Positions 57,378 through 64,000 of a stretch of 64,000 nt of DNA are shown here, piece after piece (position 1 is the stretch's first letter; every line of letters starts with the position of its first letter). Below the pieces are notes generated by a model. It did not search any database, had not been told where the DNA came from, and was given only the letters and a program-made list of their open reading frames with translations. Origin of the DNA: QHWT01 sp963755695 (GTDB taxonomy: Bacteria; Acidobacteriota; Vicinamibacteria; Vicinamibacterales; 2-12-FULL-66-21); contig CAVWLB010000010.1 of NCBI GenBank assembly GCA_963755695.1, positions 3,150,555-3,214,554 on the forward strand, read 5' to 3'. The translations under genes were made by a program, and so were the position numbers.

Positions 57378-59976
57378 TCATTTCAGTCCTTCGAGGAGAT
57401 AGAGATCGGAAAGAACGCGTTCGAACGAGTACACATAGTACTTCCCGTCAGGCGTCACGCTCACCCATCCGGGAGTTCTGACGCCCGCGGAATCCGCGAG
57501 CGTCAACGTCCACACCAGTTTCTGACGGCTGCTGGACAGCTCTATCCGATGAATCTCCACCGTCGGCGGTTCGCCCCGGCGCAGGAAAAAGAGAGCGCGG
57601 CCGTCCGCGGTCCACGCGAGTGGGAGATCGTCGGCGTCGAGCCCAGGGCAAGGACGAGGGTCGGGGGCATCGAGACTGAGCAGCACTGGTCCGCGCCGTG
57701 TCGACCCAGCGACCATGCGCCCATCAGGAGCGACTAGGGGAAGGCGGACGTCCGCAGGACCGACCGGAAGGGGCGCTCCCCCATCAGTGTCCTGCACATA
57801 GAGGCGCGGCGGGCTGTTGTTCCCTCGGGCCGCGAACGCTACCCGACGACCATCTGGAAACCACGATGCGCGCGCCGAGATATGTCAGCCCGGCGCCCTC
57901 GAGTGTCTTCTCGGTCCCTATTCCGGTCGGAAGCAGCACCAGGCGTGATGGGGACGTGAGCTCAGATAATGCCCATTTGCCATCGGGGGACAAGGCCAGG
58001 GCCCGTCCTTCGCCGAGACGCACCGCTGGGGTGCCGTCCGTCTGTCGGATGTAGGTCTGCCCGCTGGAGAAGTCTCCCTCGTTGAAGACGGTGAACAGCA
58101 CGCGTCGCCCGTCGGCGGAAATGCTGGCTAAGTCCGATAACCCGAGCCAGGTGAGGTCCCGTTCGGTGGCGGAACCAGGACCACGCGCCCTCATCTCAAT
58201 CCCATAATGCTCTTGCGCGATCAATGCACGGCCGTTGCGGTCTATGTCGTGAAGACCCATCTGGCCGAGCAGGCGCGCCACCACCCGCTCTTTTCCGTCC
58301 AGTGTCACGGCGCGAAGGGATTTGGTTTCTCTTCCTCTGGCTGCCGTGAACCAGACCTCCCCGCCGTCAGGCTGCCACGCGACGCCCACCAGGTCCGCCC
58401 AATCACTCGACAGCACTCGAGTCACACCGGCTCGGCTGACGAGCTCCAGGGAGCCCCCGTCCGAGTACGGCGGATGCTGGACGAACGCCAGCCAATCGCC
58501 GCGGGGAGAGACGCGTAAGTTGTTGATAATATCGCCCGTCTCGTAGATCACATTCCCGACCGGAAACTCAATTCGGTGGCTGTTCTGCAGGTTATGAACG
58601 ACTGCCAGGTCGGCGCCATCGGGTGCCCAATCCGCCCCCGAGACGTGATCAATCACTTCCCGTGGCGCGCCTCCAGCTAACGGCACACGAGCAATCTTGC
58701 CGCCGCCGGCGCTCAGGGAAAAAAATGCGAGCTCGCTCTTTGACGAGACCGCATGTAGGTACCCCGAGAGACCAAGGGCGCGTGATTCGCGGCTATCGAG
58801 GCGTGCCATGAAGAGCTCGGACGGGTTCGCCCCCCATGCCGCGCTGTACACGACAGTATTGCCATCCGAAGCGAATCGGGCCGGACCAACCTCCCCACGC
58901 TCGAACGTCAGGCGCCGTGGTGTCGGCTGATCGATGGGAACTCTCCCCATCGCGCGATAGGCGAGCGCGCCCGCCGCAACGCCCGCAACCACCGCGACGG
59001 CGGCACCGAGCGCGCGACCGCGTCTGCGCCGTTCAGGGATACTTGACGGCGCGACGACACCATCGGAGAGAATCTCGATGCGCGCGTCGCCGATGTCGCG
59101 GAGGCGCTGGCGGACGTCTTTCCTCAGACAACGCCGCAGCAACTCGACGATCCGCGGCGGTGTAGCCGCGGGCAGCAGCGTCCAGTCTGGCTCTCTCGTC
59201 AACACCGATACCAGACACTCCGCCGTGTTCTCTCCTGCGAACGCGCGCTTGCCAGTCAACAGCTCGAACAACACACACCCGAACGCCCAAATGTCCGCGC
59301 GTTTGTCGACCGGGTTGCCCTGCGCCTGCTCCGGACTCATGTACGCGGCGGTGCCGACCGTCACACCAGGACGACTGACGCTCGCGGTTATCGTTGGGGT
59401 GTCCGAAGGAGCTGCCGCACCGTCATCGAGGCGTATCTTGGCCAGGCCGAAGTCGAGGACCTTGACGCGGTCGTCCGGCGTCGTCTTTATGTTGGCTGGC
59501 TTCAAGTCTCGATGAACGATCCCCTTTTCGTGCGCCCCGTCGAGAGCGTCAGCAATTTCGCTGGCAATCTTCAGCGATTGTTCAATTCCCAGAGGTCCAC
59601 CGGCAATGCGGTCGGCGAGTGTGGGTCCCTCGACCAGCTCCATCACCAACGCGCGGACGCCGTTGGATTCCTCGAATCCGTAGATCGCTGCGATGTGGGG
59701 ATGGTTCAGCGACGCCAGCACCTGCGCTTCGCGGCTGAAGCGAGCCAGTCGGTCAGGATCGAAGGCGAACGCGGCGGGCAGAATCTTGATGGCCACGTCG
59801 CGCCCCAGCTTGGAATCGCGAGCGCGGTACACCTCGCCCATCCCGCCGCACCCAAGGAGGGACTGAACGTAGCACGAAGCGATTCGTGTGCCGACAGGAA
59901 GCGGCAAGATGCTGCCCTGGCGCGGTGTCGCGCCTCCGATCGGGCATATTTTGCCGATGCCGGACGCGAACTGCAA
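57378..59976 (-). CDS. Ser/Thr kinase with membrane helix and PD40 propeller, one frame break
   Basis: The kinase reads YVQSLLGCGGMGEVYRARDS, VAIKILPAAFAFDPDRLARF, GIVHRDLKPANIKTTPDDRV, KVLDFGLAKIRLDDG, GTAAYMSPEQAQGNPVDKRA. One membrane helix (GRALGAAVAVVAGVAAGALAYRA, about 58945-59015) leads to a propeller (RFASDGNTVVYSAAWGANPS, RVSPRGDWLAFVQHPPYSDG, SISADGRRVLFTVFNEGDFS). Near 57865 the frame changes and the protein ends RTPGWVSVTPDGKYYVYSFE with DLYLLEGLK. The start ATG 59976 gives an odd leader (MQFASGIGKICPIGGATPRQ), so translation may begin later, near LPVGTRIA. The gene lies 48 bases after the winged-helix/FHA gene, most likely in one operon. Confidence 0.8.
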
Positions 59977-60024
59977 ACCGTTTCGTCAGCGTTGAACTCG
60001 GTGCTCGTCGAACTGGCCAGCCAA

Positions 60025-60693
60025 TTAACGTCGCCCAGCTGGCACAGCGGTCTCGGTGGACGGCATGGAAAGACGGACTCTGATCCGGACTGTTCCGGTG
60101 ATCAGCGTGTCACCGTTGCGCAGCAGTGTCGGCGCGGCCAGGCGTTTGTCTCTCAAGAACGTGCCGTTCTTACTTGCCAGATCCTCCACTGTCACCGCGC
60201 CACCGCCAACTGTGATGCGTGCATGCCTTCGCGACACAGAATGGAACGGTCCATCGAATCGGCGCGATTCTTCCCGACCGAGCAAATAGGTGCCTTCCCC
60301 GAGCGTCACGCATCCTTCGTTCCACGTGAGCGTGCAGATTGTCGCTTCCTTTGTCGACGACGCCGCTGTGCGATCGGTGTCCAACACGACCGGAGCAATC
60401 AGCCGGTAACCCCGCTTCGGAATGGTTTGAATCACGCCGGGTCTTCTGGCCTGGTCGCCAAAGACGCGCCGCAACTCGAAAATCGCATGTGTGAGCACGT
60501 CATCGGTCACACACGTGTCGGGCCACACAGAGCGAAGCAGGACCTCTTTCGAGACAACGTCGGAGGCGTGCTCTGCAAGGCACACGAGTACGTCCATCAC
60601 CTTGGGTTCCAGGTGAACGGTCTCCACTGGTCCCGTGATGCTGTTCAGGGCAGCGTCCACACGCCAATGGCCGACACCGAATGAGGTTCGCAC
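60025..60693 (-). CDS. Winged-helix/FHA-domain regulator
   Basis: Residues 1-105 form an OmpR/CadC-type winged helix: FGVGHWRVDAALNSITGPVE, LEPKVMDVLVCLAEHASDVV, EVLLRSVWPDTCVTDDVLTH, AIFELRRVFGDQARRPGVIQ and PKRGYRLIAPV. Residues about 125-210 are an FHA domain: YLLGREESRRFDGPFHSVSR, RHARITVGGGAVTVEDLASK, NGTFLRDKRL, with the conserved GR, SRRHA and S-x-NGT. FHA domains bind phosphothreonine, so this protein is a natural reader of the adjacent Ser/Thr kinase and could switch DNA binding upon phosphorylation. It is intact; no membrane segment. Confidence 0.8.
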   Translation of the reverse strand: MRTSFGVGHWRVDAALNSITGPVETVHLEPKVMDVLVCLAEHASDVVSKEVLLRSVWPDTCVTDDVLTHAIFELRRVFGDQARRPGVIQTIPKRGYRLIAPVVLDTDRTAASSTKEATICTLTWNEGCVTLGEGTYLLGREESRRFDGPFHSVSRRHARITVGGGAVTVEDLASKNGTFLRDKRLAAPTLLRNGDTLITGTVRIRVRLSMPSTETAVPAGRR

Positions 60694-60764
60694 GGTCGCA
60701 CGCCTCGCGGAGAGGCGCGGATGATACCACGGTCGTGTCCCGACGAGCGGCCGCGAGCGCCTGA

Positions 60765-61604
60765 CTAGTGCAATCCCACCCTGTTTCGCTCGAAATCAAA
60801 GTCGACTCGCCTTGAGGCAATCGATCTGACGCCCAGGATGCCATCGATGGCGGATGGATAGAAGTCGACGTCCGAGTTCGAAAGCAATCCTTCGAGGCCG
60901 GTAATCGTGCGCGAGCCGGCCTCGAGGGGCGGCAGTACAACACGCTGGAGGCGAGAAGTGCCGGCCAGGTGATAGAGCAACTTGTCGCCGCGGACCCGCA
61001 GGTTCGGCAGTCGGCCACGCAGTCGTTGCTCGAACAGGACGATATTTCTACTACCCGTATCGACGAGCAAACGAAATGGGTGACCCTCGAATAACACTTT
61101 TACCGTGAGCACTGGCGGAATCAGGTCCAGTGGCAGATTCGAGTCGTCCGCTGCGATCGGCCCGAATGTGAGCACTCGACGGCGGTAGTCAATGCTGAAG
61201 CTGCTGCGCAGGAGTACGTCGAGGCCAATGATCGCATCGATGTTCGGATCACCGAGATACGAGAGATCTCCGACACTGGCCAGCACCCTGCCGGTGCGGA
61301 TCGGGCCCACCCGGACGTTCGACAGAATTGCGGTGAGAACGCCGGCCTTACGGTCGAACACGACGGTCTCCTCCTCGCCGATCTCGAGGCACAGTTTTCT
61401 GGCAATTCGATCGTCCACCATGCTGGGCACCGAGCCTGTGTCGATGAGCAGGTTGAGCCCGTCGAGCGGACCGATTGAACCTTGCACAATCACTCCAAAT
61501 CCGTCTCGCAGCCTGAATTTCAGCGGCTTGAATTGCTCGCGTGCACTTGCTTCGACGAGCAACAGCATCACCAGGAGGATCGTGGGCGCGCTTCGGGTCT
61601 TCAT
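60765..61604 (-). CDS. Secreted retropepsin-like aspartic protease with two DTGS motifs
   Basis: The 279-residue protein has a signal peptide (MKTRSAPTILLVMLLLVEAS). It then carries LDGLNLLIDTGSVPSMVDDR with Asp55, and HPFRLLVDTGSRNIVLFEQR in the second half. Each half has a following hydrophobic-hydrophobic-Gly segment (AIIGLDVLLRSSFSIDYRRR and GILGVRSIASRRVDFDFERN). Two homologous lobes, each with DTG-S and an I-I/L-G motif, make a pepsin-like bilobed arrangement built from retropepsin-type halves. Substrate unknown; periplasmic or secreted. The gene is intact and on the same strand as the FHA/kinase genes, 72 bases before them. Confidence 0.75.
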   Translation of the reverse strand: MKTRSAPTILLVMLLLVEASAREQFKPLKFRLRDGFGVIVQGSIGPLDGLNLLIDTGSVPSMVDDRIARKLCLEIGEEETVVFDRKAGVLTAILSNVRVGPIRTGRVLASVGDLSYLGDPNIDAIIGLDVLLRSSFSIDYRRRVLTFGPIAADDSNLPLDLIPPVLTVKVLFEGHPFRLLVDTGSRNIVLFEQRLRGRLPNLRVRGDKLLYHLAGTSRLQRVVLPPLEAGSRTITGLEGLLSNSDVDFYPSAIDGILGVRSIASRRVDFDFERNRVGLH

Positions 61605-62158
61605 GGCACCTCCATGACGCGTTCGGTGTCGCGCTCAGGATTCGGCGCCGTTGCTGCGGAAGTCCCGGGGATAAGCTGAGGATGAAGTGAAGTTTTGCTG
61701 AGGACTGAGGCTCAGGGCGGGCCAGCGGCAGACCTACCACAGTGTAAGAACGTGTACGAGTTCAAGCGGCAATCGGCGGGCATCGTGTTCACGTCGGCAC
61801 CAGCTGATTTCCAAGATGGTCCGGTCTGCGGCATTAAACGTCTGCCTTCACGGCGCTCATCGCTCCCTCTATCGGACGCTAGTAGAACAATCCGATTCGT
61901 TGTGGAGTTACCAGCGAATCATCAGGGGCCGACGCGCCGACGACACGCCTAGAAGAAGCGCCTCGAATGCAGTAGAACCGTGGGTGTCCCTGGCTTGGGA
62001 GTTAGTCCGGTGTGCTTCGCGATCGTGCTCAGAGCAACGAGACGGAGTTCAACGTGGTCGTGCGAAGCAAAGACGTCCTCAACAGATCCTGGCCGCTGCT
62101 CGCGGAGGAACTGCACCGTCGTGCTGCGGTTGTCAATCGGCGGCTTTCAGGTCCGTTC
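61605..62158. other. Stretch without a supported gene
   Basis: No gene or repeat is supported. The region separates the protease gene from the stop of the next kinase/propeller gene. Confidence 0.35.

Positions 62159-64000
<1,842 letters not shown>

Overview
The window looks like a chromosomal accessory region of a high-GC, soil-type Gram-negative bacterium, most plausibly an acidobacterium close to the Vicinamibacteria. This rests on gene content only: four Ser/Thr kinases or kinase parts fused to PD40/TolB-like beta-propellers, a winged-helix/PD40 regulator, an ADOP-type ABC permease, PEGA and PEP-CTERM proteins, a BTAD/SARP regulator, DUF433/DUF5615 and DinB genes. No rRNA, complete tRNA, CRISPR array or replication origin was seen.

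Layout. 1-5.6 kb: minus-strand PEGA and secreted repeat-type genes, remnants of a tyrosine autokinase and a PEP-CTERM protein, then a kinase/propeller gene. 5.7-14 kb: small cargo genes (amidohydrolase, beta-rich protein, two small conserved proteins, a secreted BNR propeller) punctuated by three direct repeats of the 3' half of tRNA-Asp. 14-25 kb: PEP-CTERM protein, insertion sequence (IS) copies, a permease cut by an IS, a DUF433/DUF5615 pair, a DinB pair, a membrane protein divergent from a winged-helix/PD40 regulator, and a patchwork of IS ends. 25-37 kb: VOC protein, nitrilase-type hydrolase, a kinase with an N-terminal membrane domain, a cupin, a SARP/BTAD regulator and a SnoaL-like protein. 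37-55 kb: an IS-dense zone with five IS types, enclosing a ferredoxin-NADP reductase and the groES-groEL operon. 55-64 kb: PEP-CTERM protein, a kinase/propeller gene preceded by a winged-helix/FHA regulator, a secreted retropepsin-like protease and the C-terminal part of another kinase/propeller.

Two cautions. Many otherwise well conserved genes, including groEL, groES, three kinases, the SARP regulator and several transposases, change reading frame by single-base indels while the protein sequence continues in the next frame. Residual assembly indels are the simplest explanation for most of these, so a 'frameshift' here should not be read as a pseudogene without checking the reads. Separately, there are true remnants (IS fragments, LigD, GIY-YIG, PEP-CTERM and propeller pieces) that lack whole domains and cannot be explained by sequencing error.

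The strongest candidates for something not described are the three tRNA-Asp 3'-half repeats bounding two cargo segments that carry no integrase, and four dispersed copies of a short C-terminal coding motif (FASWN....WL..IE.LR.AA-stop) that I could not assign to a family. The labels IS-A to IS-D are mine.
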